DNA of 64,000 nucleotides from Acidobacteriales bacterium 59-55 (GCA_001897435.1 MKSV01000007.1:1178001-1242000), one strand, 5' to 3'; numbered from the stretch's first letter, positions 39,270-49,107 are shown. Numbers and translations: made by a program. The notes: generated by a model not told the origin, from the sequence alone.

Positions 39270-42200
39270 GCTGAACATCTCCCGCCGCGGCGACGCGCTC
39301 TTCCTTGCGATGAATCCACAGATACGCCGCAGGCACAACATAGACAGTGACGATCACCGATACCGTCAGCCCCCCGATGATTGCTCTCGCCAGCGGAGCA
39401 TACTGCTCGCTCCCCGCCTCCAGCGCCAGCGCCATCGGAATCATCCCCAGAATCGTCGCCAGCGAAGTCATCAGAATCGGGCGAAGGCGAAGGCGGCAAG
39501 CCATCGCAACCGCCTCATCGATCGGCATGCCTTCGCCGCGCAGATTGCGAGCGACGTCGACGATCAGAATCGAATTCGACACAACGATGCCGGTCATCAT
39601 GATGACACCCATCAGCGACATGACATTGAGCGTCGTATGGGTCAGCAGAAGAAAGCCGATGACACCGGTGATGCCCGGCGGAACCGCCAACAGGATCACC
39701 AGCGGATCGACAAAAGAGGAGAACTGAGCCATCAGAACCAGATACACCAGAATGATCGAGAGAATCAGCCCAATGCCAAAGCTCTTGAAGGACCGCCTCA
39801 TGCCCTCGACCGAGCCGCGAACATTAATGCGCACTCCTTGGGGCAGGTCTGTGTGCGCGATGATCTTATCGACCTGGGAAGCGACTGCTCCCAGGTCCTC
39901 TGATGCGGGAGAGACATAGACATCGATGACTCGTTGAAGCTGGTAGTGATCGACCTCAGTTGGTGATTCGATCATCTTGATATCCGACACCGCGCCCAGT
40001 TGCGTGGTCAGCGTGGACTTCGTGCCGCGCAGCGGAATGTTCTTGAGGTCCTGTATCGACTCGATCTGCTTTTCCGGATATTGCACGGTCAGCAAGTAGT
40101 CGTTTCCGGACTTCGGATCGACCCAATAGCTCGGCGAGATCATCTGGTTCGAGTTCAGCGCGGTGATGACGTTATCGACAACCTCCTTGGACGAAAGGCC
40201 CAACTTGGCAGCCATCTCGCGATTGATATTGACGCGAAGCGACGGATAGTTGAGGTCCTGCGGGATCATGACGTCGCTCACGCCACTAAGCTGCCGGAAC
40301 TTGGCGGCAAGCTCCGTGGCCTTCTCGTAGGATGCTTTAAGATTCTTACCGCTCACCTGGACGTCAATCGGAGCCGGAAGCCCGAGATTGACCACCGAAT
40401 CCACCAGCCCTCCTGTCTGAAAATACGTGGACAGCTCCGGAAGATCGTTCGCCAGCTTATTCCGAACCAGGTTCATATAGGCATAACTTCCAAGATGATT
40501 TTCCTTGTTCAGGCTCACCTGAACCGTCGCCGTATCCTGTCCCGAGTTGCTCGTATACATCGACGAAAATCCCGGCGTCACGCCTATATTCGAGACCACA
40601 ATTCCTAGGTCCTTCTTCGGAATAACTTCGCGAATATCTTTTTCCACGCGCTGGATATAGCGATCCGTCACTCCAATCCGTGTTCCGGTTGGAGCCTTGA
40701 TATTGATGACGAACTGTCCAGGATCGGTACGAGGGAAAAAGGAGGTTCCCATGAGTGGGAAGAACGCCAGGCTCACGAGAAACACCCCAAGGACGCCAAT
40801 CACCGTAGCCACAGGCCGAAGCAGGCTCTTACGAATCGATCGATCGTAGTGCATCAGCGTCTGGTCATAGCGGCGATTGAACCAGCGGACGAACCGCTGA
40901 AACGGGCTTCCCCCGCCATGATGCGCCGCCTGGTTGTGCGCGTTCTTGATGAACCGCGCGCAGAAGAGCGGAACCACAGTCATCGCCACGAAGTAGGAGG
41001 CGAAGAGTGCGAAGACCACCGAGAGCGCAAGCGCGGTGAAGAGAAACCGGCTCACTCCATACAGAAAAACCACGGGGAAAAAGACGATAGCCGTCGTAAA
41101 GGTAGCCGCCAGAACCGGCAACGCAACCTCTTCGCCGCCCTTTTTCGCCGCCACTTCCGGCGTCTCTCCCTGTTCGAGATGATGGAAGATGTTTTCGAGA
41201 ACGACCACCGAGTTGTCGATGAGGCGCGAAAATACCAGCGCCAGCCCACCGAGAACCATCGTATTGATCGTCCCGCCGGCAACGGAGATGCAGAGCAGCG
41301 CGGCCACCGCCGAGAGCGGAATCGATAGCATCACACCAACCGTCGCCCGCATACTCCCGAGGAAGATCAGGATCATAAGGGCAGTCAGAACCAACCCGAT
41401 GCCGCCCTCGTTCCCCAGATTTCTGATTGCGGTCCTCACATAGGTCGACTGATCGAAGACCACCTTGGCCACGAGCGTCGAGGGAACATCGACAAGGTGA
41501 CTGACCGCCTTCTTGATCCCATCGACGATCGCAATCGTGTTGCTGTTGCCTCCCTGTTTCAGCACTGGCAGAAAGACCGACTTCTGCCCGTCGACGCGCA
41601 CGATGCTGTTCTGAATCTGCTGCGCGTCGGCCGCGTGTCCAATGTCTCCGACCAGCACCGAGGCATTCCCAACTGTCTTCAGCGGCAGTTTGTTGATGTC
41701 CGCAATATCGGGGAGTTGGCTGTTGGTATAGATGTTGAAATCTTTCGGCCCGATCTGAACGTCGCCTGCGGGAAGAATCAGGTTCGACTCGTTGACCGTT
41801 CGCACCACATCCATCAGGCTTAGTTGATGTGCCTGCAGCTTCACCGGATCGACGTAGACCTGGATCTGACGGTACTTGCCTCCAAAGGGCGGCGGCACCG
41901 AAGCGCCGGGAATATTGGCCACCTGTGTGCGAACGGTATATTGCCCAACATCGCGAAGGCTTGTCTCGCTCAGTCCTTTTCCCTTCAAGGTAATCAGACA
42001 GACCGGAAGGCTGGAGGCATCGAACTTGAGCACCACGGGCGGCAGCGTTCCCGGAGGAAGCCGCCTCAGGTCCGCCATGGCAAGGTTTGAGATAGTACTT
42101 ACTGCCGAATCGGGATTCGTTCCCGGCTGAAAGTAGACCTTGATCAGGCTCACGCCCGGCAGCGAGCGCGACTCCATGTGATCGATGCCGCTGCCCAGCG

Positions 42201-42408
42201 TGAAGAAGCGCTCGAATCGCCCGGTAATATCGGTTTCGATCTGTTCCGGCGGCATCCCGTTGTAAAAGGTCGCAACCACAACCACGGGAATGTCGATCTG
42301 CGGAAAGAGATCGACCGGCATCCGCGCTACGGCCGTAAATCCCACGACCGAGATGACAAGGCACAGCATGACGATGAAGAAGGGATAACGAAGAGCAAAA
42401 CCTGTCAT
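39259..42408 (-). CDS. RND multidrug-type efflux transporter (HAE1-like)
   Basis: 1049 residues, normal for an AcrB-like pump, with 12 membrane helices in two halves and two large periplasmic loops. Conserved pieces: MPVDLFPQIDIPVV, GSGIDHMESRS, GTSFFPRTDPGQFVINI, LRLRPILMTSLATILG. In TM4 the AcrB D407-D408 pair reads D-N (LIDNSVVVLEN) and the TM10 Lys940 position is Ser (VVSNSILIVD), so the textbook proton relay is altered. It overlaps the adaptor gene by 1 base and the TolC gene by 11. Substrate unknown. Confidence 0.93.
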   Translation of the reverse strand: MTGFALRYPFFIVMLCLVISVVGFTAVARMPVDLFPQIDIPVVVVATFYNGMPPEQIETDITGRFERFFTLGSGIDHMESRSLPGVSLIKVYFQPGTNPDSAVSTISNLAMADLRRLPPGTLPPVVLKFDASSLPVCLITLKGKGLSETSLRDVGQYTVRTQVANIPGASVPPPFGGKYRQIQVYVDPVKLQAHQLSLMDVVRTVNESNLILPAGDVQIGPKDFNIYTNSQLPDIADINKLPLKTVGNASVLVGDIGHAADAQQIQNSIVRVDGQKSVFLPVLKQGGNSNTIAIVDGIKKAVSHLVDVPSTLVAKVVFDQSTYVRTAIRNLGNEGGIGLVLTALMILIFLGSMRATVGVMLSIPLSAVAALLCISVAGGTINTMVLGGLALVFSRLIDNSVVVLENIFHHLEQGETPEVAAKKGGEEVALPVLAATFTTAIVFFPVVFLYGVSRFLFTALALSVVFALFASYFVAMTVVPLFCARFIKNAHNQAAHHGGGSPFQRFVRWFNRRYDQTLMHYDRSIRKSLLRPVATVIGVLGVFLVSLAFFPLMGTSFFPRTDPGQFVINIKAPTGTRIGVTDRYIQRVEKDIREVIPKKDLGIVVSNIGVTPGFSSMYTSNSGQDTATVQVSLNKENHLGSYAYMNLVRNKLANDLPELSTYFQTGGLVDSVVNLGLPAPIDVQVSGKNLKASYEKATELAAKFRQLSGVSDVMIPQDLNYPSLRVNINREMAAKLGLSSKEVVDNVITALNSNQMISPSYWVDPKSGNDYLLTVQYPEKQIESIQDLKNIPLRGTKSTLTTQLGAVSDIKMIESPTEVDHYQLQRVIDVYVSPASEDLGAVASQVDKIIAHTDLPQGVRINVRGSVEGMRRSFKSFGIGLILSIILVYLVLMAQFSSFVDPLVILLAVPPGITGVIGFLLLTHTTLNVMSLMGVIMMTGIVVSNSILIVDVARNLRGEGMPIDEAVAMACRLRLRPILMTSLATILGMIPMALALEAGSEQYAPLARAIIGGLTVSVIVTVYVVPAAYLWIHRKEERVAAAGDVQHDA

Positions 42409-43661
42409 TAGTCAGCGTCTCCCGTTCCCGTGCCGGTTACGTTGACCGTCGTGCGCTGCGGCCTGACTTTCTCTCCCGCATGGAACATCGCCAGATTCGT
42501 GGCAACCACCTGATCGCCATCCTTCAGTCCGATCAGAATCCCCACCAGGTTAGCGGTCGAAACGCCGATCTTGACGTTCCGTTTCTCAAGCCGGTTATCC
42601 TTGCCTACTACCAGGACAAACGGCTGATCCCCGCTCTGGTCCACTGCCTGCACCGGAACTGCCAGCGCATTGCCTGCCCTGCGAACATCCAGCGACACAT
42701 CGGCATACATCCCCGGAGTCAGGCTGCCATCGCCGTTCTGAATATCAATCTCGACCGGCATCGTCCGCGTCGACGTGTCGAGAGACGCCGCGTTCCGGGT
42801 TACCTTGCCGATCAATGTCTTTCCGGTAGCCTGGATGCGTATGGTCGCCACATCTCCATCGCGCACGAATCCGGCCAGTGACTCCGGCACCGGAATCCGC
42901 AGACGCAGCACATTCACCTGCGCCAGCTTTACGACCGGCATCGCGTTCGCATTCGACGTGCCCGCCTGAATCAATGACCCCGTATCGGCATAGCGCCACG
43001 TAATCACGCCGCTGAAAGGCGCTGTGATGCGCGAATAATCCGCCAGCGACGAAAAATGCTGCTGCTGCGCCTGCGAGACGCCGAGCGCCTGCTCTGTCGC
43101 CGAGAGCGCCGACTTTGCCGAATCCACCTGCGCCGCGGCGGCACGATCCTTGGACAGCGCATCGTCGAGCTCCTGCTGGGCAACCAGGCCGGGCCTCGCA
43201 TCGGAGGCCTGCTGCAGACGCTGCGCCCCTGAATGGATCGCAGCATAGTCAGCCTGTGCGCGTGCAACCTCGCTCTTAGCGCGGACAATCTGTTCCCGCG
43301 TCTGGCGAACACCCGCGTCCGCACCCTGCACCTGCGCCGTCAACTCAGGGACGTCCAGCGTAGCGAGTATCTGCCCCGTCTTTACCTTGTCGCCGATATC
43401 GACGTAGATATGTCTGATATATCCGGCGACCTTCGCATGCAGTTCCACTTCCTGAAACGGAATGAACTCACCGGCAACATTCAGCGTGTTGCTCAACGGA
43501 ACCCTGGCTGCCACGGCGACCGGCGCAATCGGCGCAGACTGTGCCGACTCGTCATCGCCCCCCGACTGAGAAGGGTTCCCTTTACAGCCAACAACGCTCA
43601 GACTTGCCACGGCAGACACCACCACAAACCCTGCCAGGAGCAGGGAAATTCGCTTGCACAT
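42408..43661 (-). CDS. RND periplasmic adaptor lipoprotein (membrane fusion protein)
   Basis: 417 residues. Lipoprotein signal with lipobox VVGC (Cys26), then a disordered acidic stretch, a lipoyl/barrel-sandwich (AKVAGYIRHIYVDIGDKVKTGQ), a helical hairpin (about 125-205) and a beta-barrel (PFSGVITWRYADTGSLI) as in HlyD/AcrA adaptors. Bridges the pump and the TolC channel in the periplasm. First gene of the three-gene efflux operon; stop overlaps the pump start (TAATG). Confidence 0.93.
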   Translation of the reverse strand: MCKRISLLLAGFVVVSAVASLSVVGCKGNPSQSGGDDESAQSAPIAPVAVAARVPLSNTLNVAGEFIPFQEVELHAKVAGYIRHIYVDIGDKVKTGQILATLDVPELTAQVQGADAGVRQTREQIVRAKSEVARAQADYAAIHSGAQRLQQASDARPGLVAQQELDDALSKDRAAAAQVDSAKSALSATEQALGVSQAQQQHFSSLADYSRITAPFSGVITWRYADTGSLIQAGTSNANAMPVVKLAQVNVLRLRIPVPESLAGFVRDGDVATIRIQATGKTLIGKVTRNAASLDTSTRTMPVEIDIQNGDGSLTPGMYADVSLDVRRAGNALAVPVQAVDQSGDQPFVLVVGKDNRLEKRNVKIGVSTANLVGILIGLKDGDQVVATNLAMFHAGEKVRPQRTTVNVTGTGTGDAD

Positions 43662-43782
43662 GTTGTGAACACCTGTATGAATCGGATGCCGGCCATCGTG
43701 GAAATCCAGCCTGAGACTCTCCGGATAAGAGCCTGTAGCTGTGCGCTGAGCAACTGCTCAAGCAGACGCGATGTGCGTGAAA

Positions 43783-44166
43783 TTATCTAGCGGCGAAGAC
43801 GACAGGCGGTGGACGGAAGAAGAAGAAGGTTCGCTCCGGCTGTTTAGGGATCTGCGCTTGATGCCACGCATCTTTCAACGGCAGATTCGTATTCAGGATG
43901 CACAGCCCGGTAAGCATCACTCCCATTGCCAGAGCGAAGAGCGTAACCGGTCCAGAGTTTACCAGGGGATCGGTTGCCAGCTTCAGCGTCTCAGATGTGG
44001 CAGGCCTCTCCCTCTGCGACAGCAGCTTTGCGGCCGACATATGGGCATCGGGATTATAGAGTGACAGCTTATATCGAACACCCCACGAGAAAACCGCCAA
44101 TGCAAGCAGAGCGATGGCGACCATCATCCAATCCGATCCGCTTCGTGCTGTCTGCTCTGCGTCCAT
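43783..44166 (-). CDS. Small two-helix membrane protein of unknown function
   Basis: 127 residues. Two hydrophobic helices (about 13-32, MMVAIALLALAVFSWGVRY region, and about 74-92, VTLFALAMGVMLTGLCIL) separated by a short polar loop, with a C-terminal FFFFRPPPVVF tail. No known domain recognised. It lies 121 bases upstream of the efflux operon, same strand, and might be co-transcribed. Identity as a gene rests on a clean frame and membrane pattern only. Confidence 0.65.
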   Translation of the reverse strand: MDAEQTARSGSDWMMVAIALLALAVFSWGVRYKLSLYNPDAHMSAAKLLSQRERPATSETLKLATDPLVNSGPVTLFALAMGVMLTGLCILNTNLPLKDAWHQAQIPKQPERTFFFFRPPPVVFAAR

Positions 44167-44393
44167 AAAGAAATAGAGTCGGAGTCTTCCTCGGCAACCG
44201 AGAGCCCTGTTGCGTTGGACTTTCCCAATGAGCTTTTAGTATGGTGCAAATATTCGGATTTCGCAAAATGGCCCTTTTGCCTATAGCAAAACGTATCGTC
44301 ATCAATAAATGATGACACCGGCAAAAATATCTGTTCGCATTGCGTCGCCGCCACAGCTCCCATACACTAAACCCAGTCTTAAATAACCGGAAC

Positions 44394-44470
<77 letters not shown>

Positions 44471-44501
44471 TTTTTACCCTTCCGTCTGTGATATAGCTAA
44501 C

Positions 44502-45410
44502 ATGGCTCCCCGCCTCATCATCAACGCAGACGACTTCGGCCTTACCCCTGGCGTCAATCGTGCCATCGCGGAACTCCATCGTGCCGGAGCCCTTACCTCC
44601 GCGACTCTCATGGCTACCGGCGCGGCCTTCGACGACGCCGTCGCGATCGCGCACGCGAACCCATCCCTCGGCGTCGGATGCCACGTCGTCCTCACGGACG
44701 GCACCCCAGTCTCCCCGCCTGAAAGTATTCCTACCCTCCTTGGCCCCGACAGCAAAGCCTTCCGCCCATCCCTGCTCGACTTCATGCAGGCGCTCCTGCG
44801 CGGCTCTATCCGCGAAGACGAGATCGAGCGCGAAGCCCTCGCCCAGATCGAAAAGCTGCAACGCGCCGGCATCGGCGTCACTCACCTCGACACCCACAAA
44901 CACACGCATCTCTTCCCCGCCGTATCCAGGCCGCTGCTGCGCCTCGCGCAACGTTGCTCCATCCCTGCGGTCCGCAATCCCTTCGAGCCGGCGTGGAGTT
45001 CCCGCCTCGCCCCTAACGCTCTCGTCCGCCGACTCCAGTTCCACGCTCTCAGTATCTTCGGCAAAAAATCGTTCCAGTCGCTGCCGCAACTCACCCATGG
45101 CCACATCCTCACCACCGACGGCACCATCGGCATCTCCGCCACCGGCCATCTCAACGCCGAATCCCTGCGCAAGATCTTTCACGCCATGCCCGAGGGCACA
45201 TGGGAGTTGGTCTGCCACCCCGGCTACAACGATGCCGCGCTCGATGACATCGCAACACGCCTCCGCGCCACCCGAGAGATTGAGCGCGAAGCGCTTTTGA
45301 GTGAAATTCCGCAGGCAATCCGCACCCTTCCCGGCCTCGAACTCATCCATTACGGACAGATAGACGAACATAGAGACAAGCCCGGCATCGGCGACGAGAG
45401 ACTCCCATGA
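44502..45410 (+). CDS. ChbG/HpnK (YdjC-fold) carbohydrate deacetylase
   Basis: 302 residues from the ATG at 44502. The metal-dependent deacetylase core is clear: INADDFGLTPGVNRAI with the Asp-Asp pair, THLDTHKHTHLFP with metal His residues, and CHPGY. Family members deacetylate chito-oligosaccharides (ChbG) or act in hopanoid glycolipid formation (HpnK). The 4-base overlap with bshA (ATGA) ties it to that gene and suggests an N-acetyl-glucosamine-type substrate. Which role applies cannot be decided here. Confidence 0.88.
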   Translation: MAPRLIINADDFGLTPGVNRAIAELHRAGALTSATLMATGAAFDDAVAIAHANPSLGVGCHVVLTDGTPVSPPESIPTLLGPDSKAFRPSLLDFMQALLRGSIREDEIEREALAQIEKLQRAGIGVTHLDTHKHTHLFPAVSRPLLRLAQRCSIPAVRNPFEPAWSSRLAPNALVRRLQFHALSIFGKKSFQSLPQLTHGHILTTDGTIGISATGHLNAESLRKIFHAMPEGTWELVCHPGYNDAALDDIATRLRATREIEREALLSEIPQAIRTLPGLELIHYGQIDEHRDKPGIGDERLP

Positions 45411-46570
45411 AGATCGGCATCACCTGTTATCCCACCTACGGCGGCAGCGGAGTCGTCGCCACCGAACTCGGCATCGAGCTCGCCGCCCGCGGTCACGACA
45501 TCCACTTCATCACCTACTCGCAGCCCTTCCGTCTCACTGGCCGCGAAGCCAACATCCACTTTCACGAAGTGGCCGTCTCCAACTATCCTCTCTTCGAGCA
45601 CCCGCCCTACGATCTCGCTCTGGCCACGCGCATGGCCGAGGTCGCGGAGTTTTACGCGCTCGACTTGCTGCATGTCCACTACGCCATCCCTCACTCCGTC
45701 AGCGCCCTGCTCGCCCGGCAGATGCTCGCCGCCAACGGCCGCAGCCTTCCCTTCATTACCACGCTGCACGGAACCGACATCACCCTCGTCGGCCTTGACC
45801 ACTCCTACTGGCCCATTACCCGATTCGGCATCGTCGAGTCCGACGGCGTCACTGCCATCTCCAGCCATCTCCGCGACCGCACCCGCGAAGCCTTCGGCGT
45901 CACCTCCGAGATCGAAGTCATCCAGAACTTCGTCAACTGCGACGTCTACACCCGCAACCCTGAACTCGTCGCCGCCATGCGTCCTCGCTTTGCCGCGGCA
46001 GACGAGCGGCTGCTGGTTCACCTCTCCAACTTTCGCCCCGTCAAGCGTATCCTCGACGTCGTCCAGGTCTTCGCCCGCGTCGCTGCCGCCATACCCGCGC
46101 GGCTGATGCTGATCGGCGATGGCCCAGACCGTAGCGCCGCCGAGCACCTTGCGCTGCAGCTCAAGGTGCAGGATCGCATTCACTTCGTCGGCAAGCAGGA
46201 CAACGTCAACGAGCTTCTCCCTCTTGCCGACCTGATGCTCATGCCCAGTGAGATGGAGTCCTTCGGCCTCGCCGCGCTCGAAGCCATGGCCTGTAGCGTG
46301 CCCTCAATCGCCACCCGCGTAGGCGGCGTGCCCGAACTGATTAATGATGGGCAAGTCGGCGAAGAACCGAACGGCCTTCTCTTTGAAGTAGGAGATATCA
46401 GTGCCATGTCCGAAGCGGCCATCTCTCTGCTGCGTGATGACTCCCGGCTGGCCGCCATGTCCAAAGCCGCGCGCAAGACGGCCCAGGACCACTTCTGCGC
46501 CTCACGCATCATCCCGCAGTACGAGAGCTACTACGAGCGCGTCATCGCCCGAAGCCGCTCCGCCAGCTAG
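45407..46570 (+). CDS. bshA: N-acetyl-alpha-D-glucosaminyl L-malate synthase BshA
   Basis: 387 residues, GT4 glycosyltransferase that joins GlcNAc from UDP-GlcNAc to L-malate, first step to the thiol bacillithiol. The N-terminus ([19 protein letters not shown]) and [12 protein letters not shown] are distinctive of BshA; the nucleotide-sugar site reads [20 protein letters not shown] followed by GGVPELI. The later genes bshB and bshC are not in the window. Translationally coupled to the deacetylase before it. Confidence 0.92.
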   Translation: MKIGITCYPTYGGSGVVATELGIELAARGHDIHFITYSQPFRLTGREANIHFHEVAVSNYPLFEHPPYDLALATRMAEVAEFYALDLLHVHYAIPHSVSALLARQMLAANGRSLPFITTLHGTDITLVGLDHSYWPITRFGIVESDGVTAISSHLRDRTREAFGVTSEIEVIQNFVNCDVYTRNPELVAAMRPRFAAADERLLVHLSNFRPVKRILDVVQVFARVAAAIPARLMLIGDGPDRSAAEHLALQLKVQDRIHFVGKQDNVNELLPLADLMLMPSEMESFGLAALEAMACSVPSIATRVGGVPELINDGQVGEEPNGLLFEVGDISAMSEAAISLLRDDSRLAAMSKAARKTAQDHFCASRIIPQYESYYERVIARSRSAS

Positions 46571-46606
46571 AGCGCTTTTAATGCTTCCATGAGGAGAAAG
46601 AAGCAC

Positions 46607-46683
46607 GTCATCTCGACCGAAGCAGCGCACGGTTTCAATCGTGCGTTGCGCAGTGGAGAGACTCCTGTATTTGCTCCTTTTTG
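46607..46683. repeat. Intergenic repeat-like palindromic segment
   Basis: A 77-base stretch between convergent bshA and the kinase gene: TCATCTCGACCGAAGC, a 6-bp hairpin (CGCACG/CGTGCG, 46626-46645), then CAGTGGAGAGACTCCTGTATTTGCTCCTTTTT. The wording is like repeats scattered between genes in Terriglobia genomes, and the T-run could help end bshA transcription. Recognition is from memory of such sequences, not a search. Confidence 0.4.
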
Positions 46684-46700
46684 ACTGGCAAACAACCTCT

Positions 46701-48101
46701 CTAACCCCGCGTCACCGCCCGAACCGCATCCCCCACCAGCCGTAGTGCCTGCCCGGCCGCATCTCCCACCGGTCCCCAGACCTCGGCGCTGTCGTCCAGA
46801 ATCGGCATGCGCAGCGACACCTTGGTCCCCCGGCCCGGCCTGCTGTTGATCTCGACAACCGCCAGCTTGCCATAGAGGACGCTCATCCGTTCCTGCACAT
46901 TCCGAATCCCGATGCCCGATCCCGGACGCACCAGCCCGCTCACCGGCGAAGCGCAGTCCCGCTCCGGGTCCATGCCCACACCGTCATCTTCGACCTCGAC
47001 CAGCAGCATCCCATCCTCGGTGATCCGGCTGCGCAGAGTCACCGTCCCCCCGCTAATGCGCGGCTCCAGCCCATGCTTGATGCTGTTCTCAATCAGCGGT
47101 TGCAACAACATCCCCGGCACAACAATATGCAGCGTCTCCTCGGCAATCTCTTTCACGACCTTCAGTTTTTCGCCAAAGCGGACTACCTCGATATCGAGAT
47201 AGTCGTCCGTAAACATCAGCTCTTCGCTGAACGGAACGAATGCCTCGCGGTCCTTCAAGAGCACGCGCAGAATGTTGCCCAGCTTGACGATCATCTCCCT
47301 CGCCAGCTCCGGTCGCGACCGCACCAGCGACGTAATGGAATTAAGCGTATTGAACAAAAAATGCGGGTTTATCTGCCGTTGCAACGCATCGAGCCTTGCC
47401 TCCAGCAGCAACCGTCCCTGCTCCTCCAGCTTGCGCTCAATACGGACAGAGTTCCATATCTTCAGCGGAATCCCTACCACCACCGGAGCGCTCGCGCAGA
47501 TCAACAGCTCCACCCACCAGGAGTCCGAATGCAGCTCAAAAAATCGCCGAGGATAGAGCCGCGACAACATGCTCAGGCCAAATTCTCCGATCACAATCGA
47601 AATCAGCAGCAGGACCTGCCGGTCGAGCCTCGGATGGCGAAGATTCCGTGTAACCCATCGATAGATGCTCAAGTCGATCATCGGTGAGAAGGACCAGACA
47701 TCCTCCGCCTTCGCAAAGCGCCCAAACATTCCCGCCGCCGCCGCAACCAGCAGATTAACCGGTAGCGCCAGATACTCGTGGTGAAGCACCGCCGGAACCG
47801 CCAACGCCGCGCCGCCCGCCATCGCCGCCCACGGGCCCACCAGAATCCCCAGCAGGATCGTCGTCTCGAAGGAGATGTCCGCCGCCAGAAAGTTCGGGAC
47901 CAGGACCCGTACCCAGACTCCCAGTGTCAGCGGGACGCAGATCATCGTCACCAGTCCCGTCTTCTGCCGGAGAGTTCGCCGCGGAGCCAGCAGCAGGTCC
48001 TTGAACGTCTTTGCCCGCGCCAGCGAGCTCGACACCGCCGCCGCCACGCCCAGCTCGACCAGCAGCGTAATCAGGATCAGTTTGGGGTCGGCCTGTGTCA
48101 C
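46701..48101 (-). CDS. LytS/YehU-type sensor histidine kinase
   Basis: 466 residues from a GTG. Five or so N-terminal membrane helices (about 1-205, with GILVGPWAAMAGGAALAVPAVLHHEYLALP like 5TMR-LYT segments), then the His_kinase domain with the phosphorylated His in QINPHFLFNTLNSI and a HATPase_c with IENSIKHGLEPR, DDGVGMDP and GSGIGIRNVQERM. Kinases of this type normally pair with a LytTR DNA-binding regulator, but none adjoins it. It is convergent with bshA. Confidence 0.9.
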   Translation of the reverse strand: MTQADPKLILITLLVELGVAAAVSSSLARAKTFKDLLLAPRRTLRQKTGLVTMICVPLTLGVWVRVLVPNFLAADISFETTILLGILVGPWAAMAGGAALAVPAVLHHEYLALPVNLLVAAAAGMFGRFAKAEDVWSFSPMIDLSIYRWVTRNLRHPRLDRQVLLLISIVIGEFGLSMLSRLYPRRFFELHSDSWWVELLICASAPVVVGIPLKIWNSVRIERKLEEQGRLLLEARLDALQRQINPHFLFNTLNSITSLVRSRPELAREMIVKLGNILRVLLKDREAFVPFSEELMFTDDYLDIEVVRFGEKLKVVKEIAEETLHIVVPGMLLQPLIENSIKHGLEPRISGGTVTLRSRITEDGMLLVEVEDDGVGMDPERDCASPVSGLVRPGSGIGIRNVQERMSVLYGKLAVVEINSRPGRGTKVSLRMPILDDSAEVWGPVGDAAGQALRLVGDAVRAVTRG

Positions 48102-48185
48102 CCCCTTACTTTACCTCCTGGGCTGCATCAAACCCACACCGTTGCGAATCCAATGTCCATGCAGTCGGAAACGTATAATCGCACT

Positions 48186-48824
48186 ATGCCCTTCACTTCC
48201 GTAAAGAAGATGGCCGACGCCGACTTCCCCACTCGCTGGGGACATTTCCGCATTCTCGGCTTCGAAGGCATCCTCACCAATCCCCAACCCTGCAACGAAG
48301 CCATGCCCGCCCCGGCCACCCGCACCGAATCCGCCGTAGCCTTGGTCATGGGCGACATCCATGCCGCTCCTCCCATCGTCCGCATCCACTCCCAGTGCCT
48401 TACCGGAGACGTCTTCCACTCGCTGCGCTGCGACTGCCGGCAGCAGCTCGAACTCGCGCTCGCCACCATTGCCGAAGCCGGCGCTGGCATCCTCCTCTAC
48501 GAGCAGCAGGAGGGCCGCGGCATCGGCCTCATGGCCAAGCTTCGCGCCTACGAGCTTCAGGACCAGGGCCGCGACACCGTCGAAGCCAATCTCGAACTAG
48601 GCTATGCCGCCGATTGCCGCGCCTACGAGCTTCCCGCCGCGATCCTCAAGTCGCTCGGCGTCAAGGCTGTTCGCCTCATTACCAACAATCCGGAGAAGGT
48701 CGAGGCCCTCGTCTCCACCGGCATTGAAGTCACCGAGCGCATCTCCGCCGAGGTCCCCAGCGAGCCCACCAACAAGCGCTACCTCCAGACCAAACACGAA
48801 AAGATGGGCCACCTGGTCAGCTAG
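48186..48824 (+). CDS. ribA: GTP cyclohydrolase II
   Basis: 212 residues from the ATG at 48186; ATGs at 48153 and 48210 are alternatives. First step of riboflavin synthesis, opening GTP and releasing formate and pyrophosphate. The zinc site is C-x10-C-x-C (QCLTGDVFHSLRCDC), and the GTP-binding and catalytic stretch EQQEGRGIGLMAKLRAYELQ and ITNNPEKVEAL are intact. It is a stand-alone enzyme, not the RibBA fusion. Start lies 85 bases past the divergent kinase start. Confidence 0.94.
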   Translation: MPFTSVKKMADADFPTRWGHFRILGFEGILTNPQPCNEAMPAPATRTESAVALVMGDIHAAPPIVRIHSQCLTGDVFHSLRCDCRQQLELALATIAEAGAGILLYEQQEGRGIGLMAKLRAYELQDQGRDTVEANLELGYAADCRAYELPAAILKSLGVKAVRLITNNPEKVEALVSTGIEVTERISAEVPSEPTNKRYLQTKHEKMGHLVS

Positions 48825-48867
48825 AGCAAATACCACCGGTGTTCTTTTTTGATTGTCATTCCGTAGC

Positions 48868-49107
48868 TCAAAGAGCATCTAGAATGACGCTTCGGTCCAC
48901 CTTCTTATGCTGCGCCACATCGCGGAGAATCCCGTTCAGTGTTCCCACCCGCAACGCTTTATGAGCAGGAATGGCAAGTCGATGCGGCGACGGCTCCTGC
49001 GTCTGAAGAATAATATGGCTGCCCACCTGATTGACCTTCACGTAGTCCCATCGACGGCAAAGATGGTCGGCCAATTCCAGGCCACTTAAGTCACGAGGCA
49101 ACTTCAT
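48868..49107 (-). CDS. hicA: HicA-family toxin (mRNA interferase)
   Basis: 79 residues with a dsRBD-like fold: GLELADHLCRRWDYVKVNQVG, then the catalytic His in GSHIIL, and IPAHKALRVGTLNGILRDV. HicA toxins cut mRNA and are silenced by HicB. The start overlaps the upstream antitoxin gene by 4 bases. The last few codons lie inside an inverted repeat GTCATTC/GAATGAC (48855-48888), so the C-terminus may have been remodelled by a small repeat. Confidence 0.85.
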   Translation of the reverse strand: MKLPRDLSGLELADHLCRRWDYVKVNQVGSHIILQTQEPSPHRLAIPAHKALRVGTLNGILRDVAQHKKVDRSVILDAL

